A stretch of DNA of 64,000 nt. Origin: JBCBJX01 sp964342855. Lineage in GTDB: Bacteria; Pseudomonadota; Alphaproteobacteria; Caulobacterales; Parvularculaceae. Made by a program: the position numbers and the translations under genes. The stretch spans positions 62,001 to 126,000 of the forward strand of contig CAYFIB010000003.1 of assembly GCA_964342855.1 (NCBI GenBank), given 5' to 3'. Below the pieces are notes generated by a model. That model made no database searches and was not told where the DNA came from. It was given only the letters and a program-made list of their open reading frames with translations. Position 1 is the first letter of the stretch; each line of letters starts with the position of its first letter. This document shows positions 41,986 through 50,502 of the stretch, one piece after another.

Positions 41986-42546
41986 ATGCTCAAACTAAAC
42001 TGGCGTACTTCACGCACAGCTGTAATTTCAGCCATCGTCATCATATGGGAAGCCGTGAGCTTCGGCCTTCCAATAGCATTTGACACTATTCCGAATCAGT
42101 TAGGATTCCTTTCAATGGCAATGGGGCTGGCGGCAGGCTTGGTTGCTATCCTGTTACCAGTTAGGCCGCCAAACAAATCTACTCGAACAAAGAAGGATAG
42201 GATTACCAAATTGGGCGATCAATTTAATAACTATGGCATCAACCACGGCCATATTGGAAACAATATTTTTGGAAAACCGAAACGCGACTTCTTTTCGCCG
42301 GCATTCGAGCCTGCACGAAAGCAGCTTGATGCGTTACCAAAAAGCAAAAAGATCGTAGTTATGACTATTATGGGGGATGCTGAATCGCATCAACTCGGCG
42401 CACAAGTTCTCGAATATTTAGAGAGCAAGAATGCAAATTTGAGCCCGGGTGGTCTTGCCCAAGGTGTCTTCACAAAACCGGTTCACGGATTGATTCTCGA
42501 AGAACACCCCGATGAGATAAAGTTAGTTGTCGGTCACCAGAACTAG
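41986..42546 (+). CDS. AT-rich orphan membrane protein
   Basis: 186 residues, unrecognised. Two hydrophobic spans at about 11-30 (TAVISAIVIIWEAVSFGLPI) and 39-60 (LGFLSMAMGLAAGLVAILLP), then a soluble domain containing NNYGINHGHIGNNIF and KKIVVMTIMGDAESHQLGAQ. Composition is AT-rich against its neighbours. Twelve bases after cysK on the same strand, but the composition suggests an insertion rather than an old operon. Probably an anchored cytoplasmic domain. Confidence 0.6.
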   Translation: MLKLNWRTSRTAVISAIVIIWEAVSFGLPIAFDTIPNQLGFLSMAMGLAAGLVAILLPVRPPNKSTRTKKDRITKLGDQFNNYGINHGHIGNNIFGKPKRDFFSPAFEPARKQLDALPKSKKIVVMTIMGDAESHQLGAQVLEYLESKNANLSPGGLAQGVFTKPVHGLILEEHPDEIKLVVGHQN

Positions 42547-42569
42547 CTTGATACTTTCTAGAAACTCTT

Positions 42570-44026
42570 TCACCCGAACGCCAACGGCGCCAAAATGTAA
42601 ACAATCCCGGTAATGAGGAAGATTGCCACGATGTTCAGCCGGAAACCAGCCGCCGCCATGGTCGGCAGGCTGACGGCGCCGGACGCGTAGACGACAGCAT
42701 TCGGGCCCGTCGCCATGGGCAGCATGAAGGCGCAGCTCGCCGCCATGGCGAGGGGCGCGGCGAGGAGTTCGACGGGGATGCCGGTCGCCAGCGCGACCGA
42801 GCCGAGCACCGGCATGAGCGCGGCGGCGGTCGCGATGTTGCTGGTGACTTCCGTCGTGAAGATCACCGCCGTCGTCACGATCAGCATGAGGAGGATGAGC
42901 GGCAGACCGGCGAACCCGGCGAGTTCGCCGCCGATCCACGCGCTGAGGCCTGAGGCGGAAATCGCCCCCGCCATGGACATCCCGCCCCCGAAAAGGAGGA
43001 CGACGCCCCACGGGATCGTCTCCGCCCGCCGCCAGTCGAGAAGGCCGGGTGAGCGGTTCTTGTCGCCGGCGGGGATGAGGAAGGCGAGGAAAACGCCGAG
43101 GATCGCGATCATATGGTCCGTCAGCCCGGCGAGAGGTTTCACGCCCATGATCTCGATTCCATTCAGCGGCTGACGGAAGATCCAGAGGAAGGCGATGACG
43201 GCGAACATGGCGAGGGTCCGCTTCTCCGGCGTCGTGATCGGCCCGAGCGACGCCAGCCGCGCGCGCACCGCCTCCTGCGCCGCCGCGCCGCCATGGGGGC
43301 GGATCCGGAACGCCCATTTGGTCAGCACCAGCCACGCCGCAGGGACAATGACCGCCACCGTCGGCAGGCCGAACATCATCCATTGCAGAAAGCTGATATC
43401 GAACCCCGCCTGATCGTTCAGGTAGCTGACGACGATGAGGTTTGTCGGCGTGCCGACCAGCGTGCCGAGCCCGCCAATGGAGCAGGACCACGCGACGCCG
43501 AGGAGGAGCACGTAGGTGAACGGATCGTCCGTCTTGTCGTCGCCCAGCACCGCCGCCGCGACGGAGAGCGCGATGGGGATCAGCATGATCGAGGTCGCGG
43601 TGTTGGAGATCCACATGGAGAGGATCGCCGCCGCGCCCATGAACCCGGCGATGAGCGTCGCCGGGTGGTCGCCGGAGCGCGCGACGATGGAGAGCGCGAT
43701 CCGCGTGTGGAGGTTCCAGCGCTCGATGGCCTTGGCGAAGAGAAACCCGCCGAGGAGCAGAACGACGATGGGGTGCATGTAGGGCGCCGCCGTCTCGCGC
43801 ACGGACTGCACGCCGAAGAGCGGCAGGATGACGATGGGTGCGAGCGAGGTGACGGGGATCGGGATCGCTTCCGACACCCACCAGATCGCCATCAGCGCGA
43901 GCAGCGCGAGAACCGGCCACGCGGTGCGTTCTCAAGACTTGTAGGCGGGCCGATAAACAGGATCGCAAGGGCGACGACTGGGCCGAGCGCCAGTCCGATG
44001 CGTCCGCGCAGGTCTCGTCCGCCCAT
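42570..44026 (-). pseudogene. SLC13/DASS-family sodium-coupled anion transporter, 5' frameshift
   Basis: The main frame (42570-43892, 440 residues) holds most of a DASS transporter: LAPIVILPLFG, LLGGFLFAKAIERWNLHTR, MWISNTATSIMLIPIALS, LVGTPTNLIVVSYL, VVLLFGGGMSMAGAIS and MATGPNAVVYASG. The N terminus lies in another frame from ATG 44026 (MGGRDLRGRIGLALGPVVAL). It switches near 43925 by one missing base, after which AWPVLALLALMAIWWVSEAI is restored. Without the repair the first membrane segment is lost. Substrate class: dicarboxylate, sulfate or phosphate. Either a decayed gene or an assembly error. Confidence 0.75.
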
Positions 44027-44138
44027 AATTACGTCTTTCCCGGCCTGAATCGCTGCATGGAAGGGCCTACCGAACGCCGCCCGCCGCCGTCCACCGGCGC
44101 GGGGCCCGCCGCTTCAGAGTTGTTGAAAGGATATTCCC

Positions 44139-44681
44139 ATGCGCGCCGCCGCCCTTCTCGCCACCGCAGCATGCTTCACCGCAAGCCCCGCCCTCGCCCA
44201 GATCGCGCTTCAGGGCGAAGAGCCCGCGGAAGAGCGCCGTTCGGTCGAGCGCCGTTATGACGACGTCTATGGCAGCCTCGGCTTCAGCTACATCAATGAT
44301 GACGATCTCGGCCTCGGCGCCATCACGGCGCGGGCCGGATGGGAGCTGGACGAGCGCTTCGCCGTCGAGGGCGAGCTCTCCTACGGCCTTTTCGACGATG
44401 ACAATGTCGGGCTCGGCGTCACGTTCGGCGCCTTCGGCGTCGTGCGGAAGCCGGTGAACGAGGTGCTGACCCTCTTCGCCCGCGGCGGCCTCTACCGCAT
44501 CGAATTCGACGTCGACACGCCAGGCGGCGACGCCGGGCCGGATGATATCGCGCCCGCCTTCGGCGGCGGCGCGGTGCTGAATCTCGACTACCAGAACGCC
44601 GTGCGCTTCGGCCTCACCTTCGCCGACGTCGCTGACAACTCCGTCGAGCTGATCGAAGCCTCCTACGTCCGTCGTTTCTAA
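44139..44681 (+). CDS. Small outer-membrane beta-barrel protein
   Basis: 180 residues with AAAGGAT upstream. Signal peptide about 1-21 (ACFTASPALAQ). Eight-strand-like pattern (DDVYGSLGFSYINDDDLGLG, AFGVVRKPVNEVLTLFARGG) ending in SYVRRF, the terminal aromatic needed for Bam insertion. Resembles OmpA/OmpW-size porin-like proteins; role unknown. Confidence 0.78.
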   Translation: MRAAALLATAACFTASPALAQIALQGEEPAEERRSVERRYDDVYGSLGFSYINDDDLGLGAITARAGWELDERFAVEGELSYGLFDDDNVGLGVTFGAFGVVRKPVNEVLTLFARGGLYRIEFDVDTPGGDAGPDDIAPAFGGGAVLNLDYQNAVRFGLTFADVADNSVELIEASYVRRF

Positions 44682-44695
44682 GCCTGCATCACACG

Positions 44696-44738
44696 CCGCA
44701 CCGATTTCTCCCGGCTTGACCGCGTGAAGTCGGTGCGG
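44696..44738. terminator. Bidirectional hairpin between convergent genes
   Basis: CCGCACCGA (44696-44704) and TCGGTGCGG (44730-44738) are perfect inverted repeats in the 58-base gap between the barrel gene and the MAPEG gene, both of which end here. The loop carries CCCGGCTTGACCG, echoing repeat A. No U-run. Confidence 0.45.
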
Positions 44739-44739
44739 G

Positions 44740-45159
44740 TCAAACCAACGCGATCAGGTTTTTCACCGCCAGCGCGATCAATGTGAGCGAGCCAAGTGCG
44801 AAGAGCGCGAACCGCGCGACGACAAGATTGATCGTCCCCTGCACCAGCGAATGCGCGACGCGCAGCGCGACATAAGCCCAGGCGAGTCCGATCGCGACGG
44901 CGTCGTGCGATCCGGCGAGCTGCGAATAAAAGCAGAGCGCATAGAAGATCGTCGGCTGTTCATGCAGGTGGTTGTAGTTGTCAGCCACGGCGCGGACATT
45001 ACTCGGCAGCCTGTCAGCGTAAGACCCGGGATGCGCGGCCTCCTGCGGATCGATCTTCGCCGCCTGCATGGCGGGCAGCCGGGTCGCGTACATCCAGATC
45101 CAGACGACGAGCGTCCACGAGATGAGAACGAGAACAGGCGTCAGGATCGAGGCGAACAT
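44740..45159 (-). CDS. MAPEG-family membrane protein
   Basis: 139 residues from ATG 45159 (MFASILTPVLVLISWTLVVW). Four predicted spans. The signature DNYNHLHEQPTIFYALCFYS follows the first loop, as in MAPEG proteins, whose eukaryotic members are glutathione-dependent enzymes. Bacterial function is not established. The 308-base stretch between this gene and the TauE gene holds no gene except a possible 8-codon mini-ORF at 45442-45468. Confidence 0.8.
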   Translation of the reverse strand: MFASILTPVLVLISWTLVVWIWMYATRLPAMQAAKIDPQEAAHPGSYADRLPSNVRAVADNYNHLHEQPTIFYALCFYSQLAGSHDAVAIGLAWAYVALRVAHSLVQGTINLVVARFALFALGSLTLIALAVKNLIALV

Positions 45160-45441
45160 GGGCGTCTCCGCAGGTTGAGGTTCGCAGCGACTTAAACCAA
45201 CCCACCCGGAAAAAGCGAAACCAGCGTGCAGTCTGGAGCGCGCAATCGCTGAGCGTCTTGTGCTGAGTCGGAGCGAGGATTTCTGCGCCTTTCCAGGGCC
45301 TTGAAGAAAGTTAACTCCAAAACTCTCGCGTTTCCGGCTAAAAATGCTGCGTCGCGTCATCGATCTGTTGCATTGCACAAAACAATCGTCCCACACTCTT
45401 GGTGCGAGCCATCCGCTCAGACGACAGAACAATCAGGGGTG

Positions 45442-45468
45442 ATGAAGAGGCTTGAACGGGCGCAGTGA
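45442..45468 (+). CDS. Possible 8-codon leader ORF before the TauE gene
   Basis: ATG-AAG-AGG-CTT-GAA-CGG-GCG-CAG-TGA, with AGGGG at 45435-45439. Its stop overlaps the TauE start as TGATG. The TauE start itself has no good ribosome site, so reinitiation from this leader could supply it. It may also be chance. Confidence 0.3.
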   Translation: MKRLERAQ

Positions 45469-46397
45469 TGACCCTTCTCACTTTTGAAACCGTGACGCTG
45501 ATCGCGGCCATGCTGGCTGCGGGCGCCGTCGCGGGCGTCGCAGCCGGCCTCTTCGGCATTGGCGGCGGTTTCGTCGTCGTTCCGGCGCTTCTCGCCATTT
45601 TCGCAGCGCTTGGCGTCGATCCGGAAATCAGCGTGCCGATGGCTCTCGGCACGTCGCTCGGCACGATCATTCTCACGTCGCTTCGCTCCGTACACGCCCA
45701 CTCGAAACGCGGCGCGGTCGATTTCGACATTCTGAAAGCGTGGGCGCCGTGGATCGTACTCGGCGTCGCGCTCGGGCTCGTGTTCGCCTCGCGCGCGCCG
45801 GGCGACGTGCTGAAAGCCGTGTTCGGCGTCGGCGTTCTCCTCCTCTCGCTGAACTTCCTGTTTCCGAACGCCCTGAAAGGCGTCTCCATCAAGGAAGAGA
45901 TGCCGACAGGCATGGCGCTCGCGGCCATCGCCACCTTCCTCGGCGGGTTCTCCGCTCTCCTCGGCATCGGCGGCGGCACCATCGCGGTTCTGGTGATGAC
46001 GCTCTGCGGGCGATCAATCCACCAGGCCATCGCGACGGCGGCGGGGTTCGGCGCGATCATCGCTGTTCCCGGCACCATCGGCTGGGCCATCGTCGGGCTT
46101 AACGAGAGCGGCGTGCCGCCCGGCTCCATCGGCTATATCAACCTCATCGGCCTGATCGCCATCGCCTCGACATCGGTGTTGACGGCGCCCATCGGCGCGG
46201 CCCTCGCCCACAAGCTGAACCCGCTCGCCCTGAAGCGCGTCTTTGGCGCCTATCTCGTCTTCACTTCCGTCCTTATGCTGAAGGACGTGGTGGACATTCC
46301 CGTCTTCTCGCCCGCCGCGGACAAAGCGCCGGTCGCCGACGCGGCGCCGGCGCATCCCGTCAACGCCATCGGTTCGACCGAAGGGGGCGAGCGCTGA
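45468..46397 (+). CDS. TauE/SafE-family anion exporter
   Basis: 309 residues from ATG 45468 (GTG 45465 possible). About eight membrane spans. Twin repeats AGVAAGLFGIGGGFVVVP (about 24-41) and GGFSALLGIGGGTIAVLV (about 160-177) are the family hallmark. Members move sulfite, sulfoacetate or similar anions out of the cell. Followed at 31 bases by a Tat-exported aminotransferase; a functional link is possible but unproven. Confidence 0.9.
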   Translation: MTLLTFETVTLIAAMLAAGAVAGVAAGLFGIGGGFVVVPALLAIFAALGVDPEISVPMALGTSLGTIILTSLRSVHAHSKRGAVDFDILKAWAPWIVLGVALGLVFASRAPGDVLKAVFGVGVLLLSLNFLFPNALKGVSIKEEMPTGMALAAIATFLGGFSALLGIGGGTIAVLVMTLCGRSIHQAIATAAGFGAIIAVPGTIGWAIVGLNESGVPPGSIGYINLIGLIAIASTSVLTAPIGAALAHKLNPLALKRVFGAYLVFTSVLMLKDVVDIPVFSPAADKAPVADAAPAHPVNAIGSTEGGER

Positions 46398-46428
46398 CCA
46401 TCACCAGAGGGAAACCGGGAGAAGCCGA

Positions 46429-47580
46429 ATGAACAACGCGATTTCGAGACGACTGCTGCTTGGCGGCGGCGGAGCCATGGCGGGAGCTTCCCTGCTTCCG
46501 GCGAATGCGAGCGCAGGCTTCAGCGTTGGCGGCACGTGCAAGGGTCTCAAGCCCGGTAAAATGGCCTCGCTCTATGGTCCCGACCCGAAAGACGCCCACC
46601 TCATCTTCAACGAAAACCCGTTCGGCCCGAGCCCGAAAGCGCTGCAGGCGCTCGCCGAAGCCTCCACCCAGGGGGCGTATTATCAGTGGCCCGCCGTTCA
46701 AAAGCTCATGGCCATGATCGCCGAGAAGAACGGCGTCGAACCCAACCAGATCCTCATCACGACGGGCTCCTCGGAGATCCTCGTCTCCATCGCCCTTGCT
46801 TACGCCCAAAAAGGCAAAACGCTCGGCCCGGACCTCTTCTGGGACACCACCGCCAAATACGCCGTGCGCAACGGCTATGGCGAGATCGTCCGCGTGCCCA
46901 TGAAAGACGGGCTGGAGGTCGATCTGCCCGGCATGAAGGCCGCTCTGACCGACGAGATCGGCCTCGTCCACATCGTCAACCCGAACAACCCGACCGGCCG
47001 TCTCATTCCAGCGGACGAACTGCGCGCTTTCACGAAAGAAGCGAGTAAGAAAGCCACCGTCCTCATCGACGAGGCCTATATCGAGATCTCCGACGATCCG
47101 GAGGGGAACTCCATGGTCGATCTCGTACGCGCCGGCCACGACGTCATCATCGCGCGGACGTTCTCGAAGATCTACGGCATGGCGGGCCTGCGCGTCGGGT
47201 ACATCATCACGACGCCGGAAAACGCCGAAGCGCTCTCCTCCTACATGGTGACCTCGCCCAATGTCGCCGGGATCGCCGCGGCGATCGCCAGCTATAACGA
47301 CGAGAAATTCCTCGCTTATTCGAAGTCCCGGATCGTCGAAGCGCGTGAGATGATCACGGAGGCGACCGCCGCCGTCGGTCTCAACCCGCTCCCCTCGCAG
47401 ACCAGCTTCGTCTTCGTCGACGTCAAGAAGGACGCCGAAGACTTCCGTGCGAAGATGGAAGAAAAGCGCGTCCTCATCCGCGGCGTCTACGGCGAGTACA
47501 AGACCTACTCTCGCGTCAGCGCCGGTTTCGCGGAAGACGTGAAGCGCTACGTCGAAGCCCTGCCCCACGCGCTGGCGTAG
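46429..47580 (+). CDS. Class I/II PLP aminotransferase (HisC-like) with a Tat signal
   Basis: 383 residues; GGGAG before ATG 46429. N terminus ISRRLLLGGGGAMAGASLLP has a twin-arginine motif SRRLLLG, a hydrophobic core and an ANASAG cleavage site, so export in folded form with cofactor is expected. Mature enzyme is histidinol-phosphate aminotransferase-like: LIFNENPFGPSP, NPNNPTGRLIP, DEAYIEISDD, and Schiff-base Lys247 in TFSKIYGMAGLRVGY. A periplasmic aminotransferase is uncommon; probably not the biosynthetic HisC. Confidence 0.9.
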   Translation: MNNAISRRLLLGGGGAMAGASLLPANASAGFSVGGTCKGLKPGKMASLYGPDPKDAHLIFNENPFGPSPKALQALAEASTQGAYYQWPAVQKLMAMIAEKNGVEPNQILITTGSSEILVSIALAYAQKGKTLGPDLFWDTTAKYAVRNGYGEIVRVPMKDGLEVDLPGMKAALTDEIGLVHIVNPNNPTGRLIPADELRAFTKEASKKATVLIDEAYIEISDDPEGNSMVDLVRAGHDVIIARTFSKIYGMAGLRVGYIITTPENAEALSSYMVTSPNVAGIAAAIASYNDEKFLAYSKSRIVEAREMITEATAAVGLNPLPSQTSFVFVDVKKDAEDFRAKMEEKRVLIRGVYGEYKTYSRVSAGFAEDVKRYVEALPHALA

Positions 47581-47590
47581 GGCGTCAGCC

Positions 47591-49063
47591 TCACGCCCAC
47601 CATTTCTCCGGACGCGCCGTGAACGCCGCCGCCTTTTCGATCGCCGAGGCGGCGGTGAAGAGCGTTTCTTCATCGAACGGGCGGCCGACCAGCTGCAGGC
47701 CGAGCGGCAGGCCGTCCTTATCAAGACCGGCGGGGACGGAGACGCCCGGCAGCCCCGCGAGGTTCGCCGGGACGGTGAAGACGTCGTTCAGATACATCTG
47801 CACGGGGTCTTCCAGCTTGCGACCGATGGGGAACGCCGCGTTCGGCGTCGTGGGCGTCAGGAGAAGATCGACGGATTTGAAGACTTCCTCAAACTCGTTC
47901 GCGATCAGCTTACGGATTTTTTGCGCGCGCAGATAGTACGCGTCGTAATAACCGGCTGAGAGCACATAGGTGCCGATCAGCACGCGGCGCTTCACCTCAT
48001 CGCCGAAACCTTCGGCGCGGGTGAGCTCGTACTGGCGGGTGATGTCCTTGTCCGCGACGCGCAGCCCGTATTTCACCCCGTCATAGCGCGCGAGGTTGGA
48101 GGAGGCCTCCGCCGGCGCGACGATGTAATAGACCGGCAGCGCGTATTTGGTGAGCGGCAGGGAGACGTCGACGACCTTCGCGCCCGCATCCTTCATCCAC
48201 TGAACGCCCTCCGACCAGAGCGTCTCGATCTCCGCCGGCATGCCGTCCATGCGGTATTCTTTCGGCACGCCGATCTTCATGCCTTTAAGGGACTTGCCGA
48301 GGGCCGCCTCATAGTCCGGCACCGGACGGTCGATGGAGGTGGAATCCTTCGGGTCGTGCCCCGCCATGGATTTCAGCATGATCGCCGCATCGCGCACGTC
48401 GCGGGCGATGGGGCCGGCCTGATCCAGCGACGAGGCGAAGGCGACGATCCCCCAGCGCGAGCAGCGGCCATAGGTCGGCTTCATGCCGACCGTCGCGGTG
48501 AGCGCGCCCGGCTGGCGGATGGAGCCGCCCGTGTCGGTCCCCGTCGCGGCGGCGCAGAGGCGCGCGGCGACCGCGGCGGAGGAGCCGCCCGACGAACCGC
48601 CGGGGGTGAGCTTCTCGCCGCCGGACACCCGCCACGGGTTCGCGACCGGTCCGTAGTAAGATGTTTCGTTCGAGGAGCCCATGGCGAACTCGTCGAGATT
48701 GAGCTTGCCGAGCATGACCGCGCCGTCCGCCCACAGATTGGCGGAGACGGTCGACTCATAGCGCGGCTTGAAGCCGTCGAGGATGTGCGAGGCCGCCGTC
48801 GTCAGCGTCCCTTCGGTGCAGAAAAGGTCCTTGATCCCGAGCGGCACGCCTTCCAGCGCCCCGCCTTCGCCCCTGGCGAGTTTCGCGTCCGAGGCCGCCG
48901 CCATCTCGCGCGCCTTGTCCGCCGTGACGGTGATGTAGGCGTTCAGCTCCGAGGCGCCGTCGATGGCTGAGAGATACGCGTCCGTCGCTTCCACGGAGGA
49001 GACGGATTTCTCTTTCAGCGCGTCGCGCAGCCCCGCGAGGGAAAGGTCGGTGATATCGCTCAT
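47591..49063 (-). CDS. gatA: Aspartyl/glutamyl-tRNA(Asn/Gln) amidotransferase subunit A
   Basis: 490 residues. Amidase subunit releasing ammonia from glutamine. Catalytic Ser-cisSer-Lys triad: Lys in PLGIKDLFCTEG (about 78), serines in PGGSSGGSSAAVAARL and ATGTDTGGSIRQPG (about 154 and 178). Standard length. Three bases downstream of gatC; gatB is 8 kb away at 38.4 kb. Confidence 0.96.
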   Translation of the reverse strand: MSDITDLSLAGLRDALKEKSVSSVEATDAYLSAIDGASELNAYITVTADKAREMAAASDAKLARGEGGALEGVPLGIKDLFCTEGTLTTAASHILDGFKPRYESTVSANLWADGAVMLGKLNLDEFAMGSSNETSYYGPVANPWRVSGGEKLTPGGSSGGSSAAVAARLCAAATGTDTGGSIRQPGALTATVGMKPTYGRCSRWGIVAFASSLDQAGPIARDVRDAAIMLKSMAGHDPKDSTSIDRPVPDYEAALGKSLKGMKIGVPKEYRMDGMPAEIETLWSEGVQWMKDAGAKVVDVSLPLTKYALPVYYIVAPAEASSNLARYDGVKYGLRVADKDITRQYELTRAEGFGDEVKRRVLIGTYVLSAGYYDAYYLRAQKIRKLIANEFEEVFKSVDLLLTPTTPNAAFPIGRKLEDPVQMYLNDVFTVPANLAGLPGVSVPAGLDKDGLPLGLQLVGRPFDEETLFTAASAIEKAAAFTARPEKWWA

Positions 49064-49066
49064 CTC

Positions 49067-49354
49067 TTACTCCACGACCTTCGGCACGACGAAGAAATGG
49101 TCTTCCGTCTTCGGCGCGTTGGCGACGACGTCTGCGGGCTTGTTCCCATCGGTCACCGCGTCGGCGCGCATGGGAAGCTGCGCTTCGACGGTGGAGGCCA
49201 TGGCCTCGACGCCCTCGACATCGACTTCGTTCAGCTGCTCGATCCAGCCGAGAATGCCGTTCAGTTCTTTCGCGAGCGGCTCAAGGCGCTCTTCGGGCTC
49301 GGCGATGCGCGCGAGCTTCGCGACCTTGCGCACGGTGTCGGCGTCGACGGACAT
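49067..49354 (-). CDS. gatC: Aspartyl/glutamyl-tRNA(Asn/Gln) amidotransferase subunit C
   Basis: 95 residues. MSVDADTVRKVAKLARIAEP at the start, LNGILGWIEQLNEVDVEGVE in the middle and HFFVVPKVVE at the end match GatC, the clamp that holds GatA to GatB. First gene of gatCA; its promoter region faces the small RNA unit at 49429-49649. Confidence 0.93.
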   Translation of the reverse strand: MSVDADTVRKVAKLARIAEPEERLEPLAKELNGILGWIEQLNEVDVEGVEAMASTVEAQLPMRADAVTDGNKPADVVANAPKTEDHFFVVPKVVE

Positions 49355-49428
49355 GGGGGCTCCAATACTGCGGCGCGGGAGAAAGCCAGTGCGCTAGCAA
49401 AGGCCGCGGGAGCCGTCCAGCGCGCCAA

Positions 49429-49457
49429 TTGACGAAGGCCGCGTTCCGCCCCACCTT
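49429..49457 (+). promoter_or_regulatory. Candidate promoter of the small RNA/small ORF
   Basis: TTGACG (49429-49434), a 17-base spacer and CACCTT (49452-49457). The -35 is good; the -10 is weak. It would start RNA near 49464, giving a leader of about 29 bases before the small ORF. Confidence 0.35.
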
Positions 49458-49492
49458 TCTCCCATCAGCAGCAAACGAAAGGAGGTGATCCA

Positions 49493-49567
49493 GTGTCGAG
49501 TGGAAACATCGAGGCGACGGATCAGCGTGCATCGGCCGGTTTTACGAAAGGGCAGCCCCTTTCGTGA
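49493..49567 (+). CDS. Possible 24-residue small protein with ultra-strong ribosome site
   Basis: GTG 49493 lies seven bases after GGAGG within a 17-base anti-16S match. Product about MSSGNIEATDQRASAGF then TKGQPLS, polar, no membrane segment. The stop lies in the hairpin right arm. Too short for a composition test. The exceptional Shine-Dalgarno and the private terminator are the evidence. Confidence 0.45.
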   Translation: MSSGNIEATDQRASAGFTKGQPLS

Positions 49568-49622
49568 CGCTCGCCGGATGAGGGCGCGGCCCGCGCGGGC
49601 CTACTCGCCTCAGATCCACGGA

Positions 49623-49649
49623 AGGCCGCCCCTCTGGGGCGGCCTTTTT
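49623..49649 (+). terminator. Strong intrinsic terminator
   Basis: AGGCCGCCCC (49623-49632), loop TCT, GGGGCGGCCT (49636-49645), then TTTTT. Ten perfect base pairs and a U-run. No plus-strand gene other than the small ORF lies upstream. Confidence 0.85.
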
Positions 49650-49671
49650 CGTGGGCGCTTGCGTTCTCTGG

Positions 49672-49772
49672 CTCCGTCCTACGTGACACGGCTTGGCCGC
49701 TCCTCAGGACGAAGCTCCGTGCCGTCTTCGTCCTGATGAGCCTCGCGCAGCGCGGCGTTACGAAGGACGGCG
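49672..49772. repeat. Palindromic repeat family C, inverted pair (copy 2)
   Basis: CTCCGTCCTACGTGACACGG then CCGCTCCTCAGGACGAAG (49672-49714) mirrors CGTCTTCGTCCTGATGAGCC then GCGTTACGAAGGACGGCG (49733-49772). Same family as 18431-18533. It abuts the start of ruvX. Confidence 0.78.
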
Positions 49773-49812
49773 ACAGGTGACGCCCTCTCGCAACGCCGCT
49801 AAGCCGCTTCCC

Positions 49813-50289
49813 ATGACCGCCATCCATGAAACCGCCGACGACTTTCTCGCCGCCTTTCCCGCCGGGCCGCTTGTCGGGCTTGATCTGGGGGAGAAGACCG
49901 TCGGCCTCGCCGTCTGCGATCCCGGGCGGATGGTCGCGACGCCGCTGGAGACGCTCCGGCGGGTGAAGTTCTCCGCCGACGCTGACCGCATCGAGGCCAT
50001 CGCCCGCGAACGCGGCTCGGCCGCCGCCGTGCTCGGCCTGCCCCTCAACATGGACGGCTCCGAAGGCCCCCGCGCGCAGTCGACGCGCGCTTTCGCGCGC
50101 AATCTGACGAAGCGGGGCGTCCTTTCGGTGTTCCTCTGGGACGAGCGGCTCTCTACCGCCGCCATGGAGCGCGAGCTCATCGCCCTCGACACCAGCCGCG
50201 CGAAACGCGCACAGGTGATCGACGCCATGGCGGCGAGCTACATCCTTCAGGGCGCCATCGACCGGCTGCGGAGGATAAGCGGCGAGTAG
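49813..50289 (+). CDS. ruvX: Holliday junction resolvase-like RuvX/YqgF
   Basis: 158 residues from ATG 49813; a GTG at 49777 beside the repeat is an alternative, and neither has a clear ribosome site. RNase H-like fold: LVGLDLGEKTVGLAVCDPG (about 22-40, first catalytic Asp), VLGLPLNMDGSEG and FLWDERLSTAAME, ending in DAMAASYILQGAIDR. The family acts in 16S pre-rRNA 5' processing and possibly recombination. Alone on the plus strand. Confidence 0.9.
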   Translation: MTAIHETADDFLAAFPAGPLVGLDLGEKTVGLAVCDPGRMVATPLETLRRVKFSADADRIEAIARERGSAAAVLGLPLNMDGSEGPRAQSTRAFARNLTKRGVLSVFLWDERLSTAAMERELIALDTSRAKRAQVIDAMAASYILQGAIDRLRRISGE

Positions 50290-50502
50290 CGTCTTGAGGT
50301 ATTGGTCGGCATGCGCGAGGCGGCAGACAGTGTCAGACAAGGAGCGGCTACAATCGTGCGACAAGTTTCCGACTGGATCAAATTAAGTCATCAATCAAGA
50401 TTGATTTTCCTTATAGAATATCCAATCACAATCGAGGCCCTTCTGGTTATGATGAGATATCAACACCCATAGTCTGTATTGATATTTTCTAGGAAATTTT
50501 GT

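Larger units (their letters stand above)
49477..49649 (+). ncRNA. Putative small transcript with 16S 3'-end complementarity and own terminator
   Basis: A free-standing unit between gatC and ruvX. GAAAGGAGGTGATCCAG (49477-49493) is complementary over 17 bases to the universal 3' end of 16S rRNA. A hairpin CGAAAGGG/CCCTTTCG (49545-49564) and GC-rich palindromes follow. A strong intrinsic terminator ends it at 49649. It contains a 24-codon ORF with ideal spacing from the Shine-Dalgarno. It could be a tiny mRNA with a maximal ribosome site, a regulatory RNA, or both. Not recognised as a named RNA. Confidence 0.5.
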
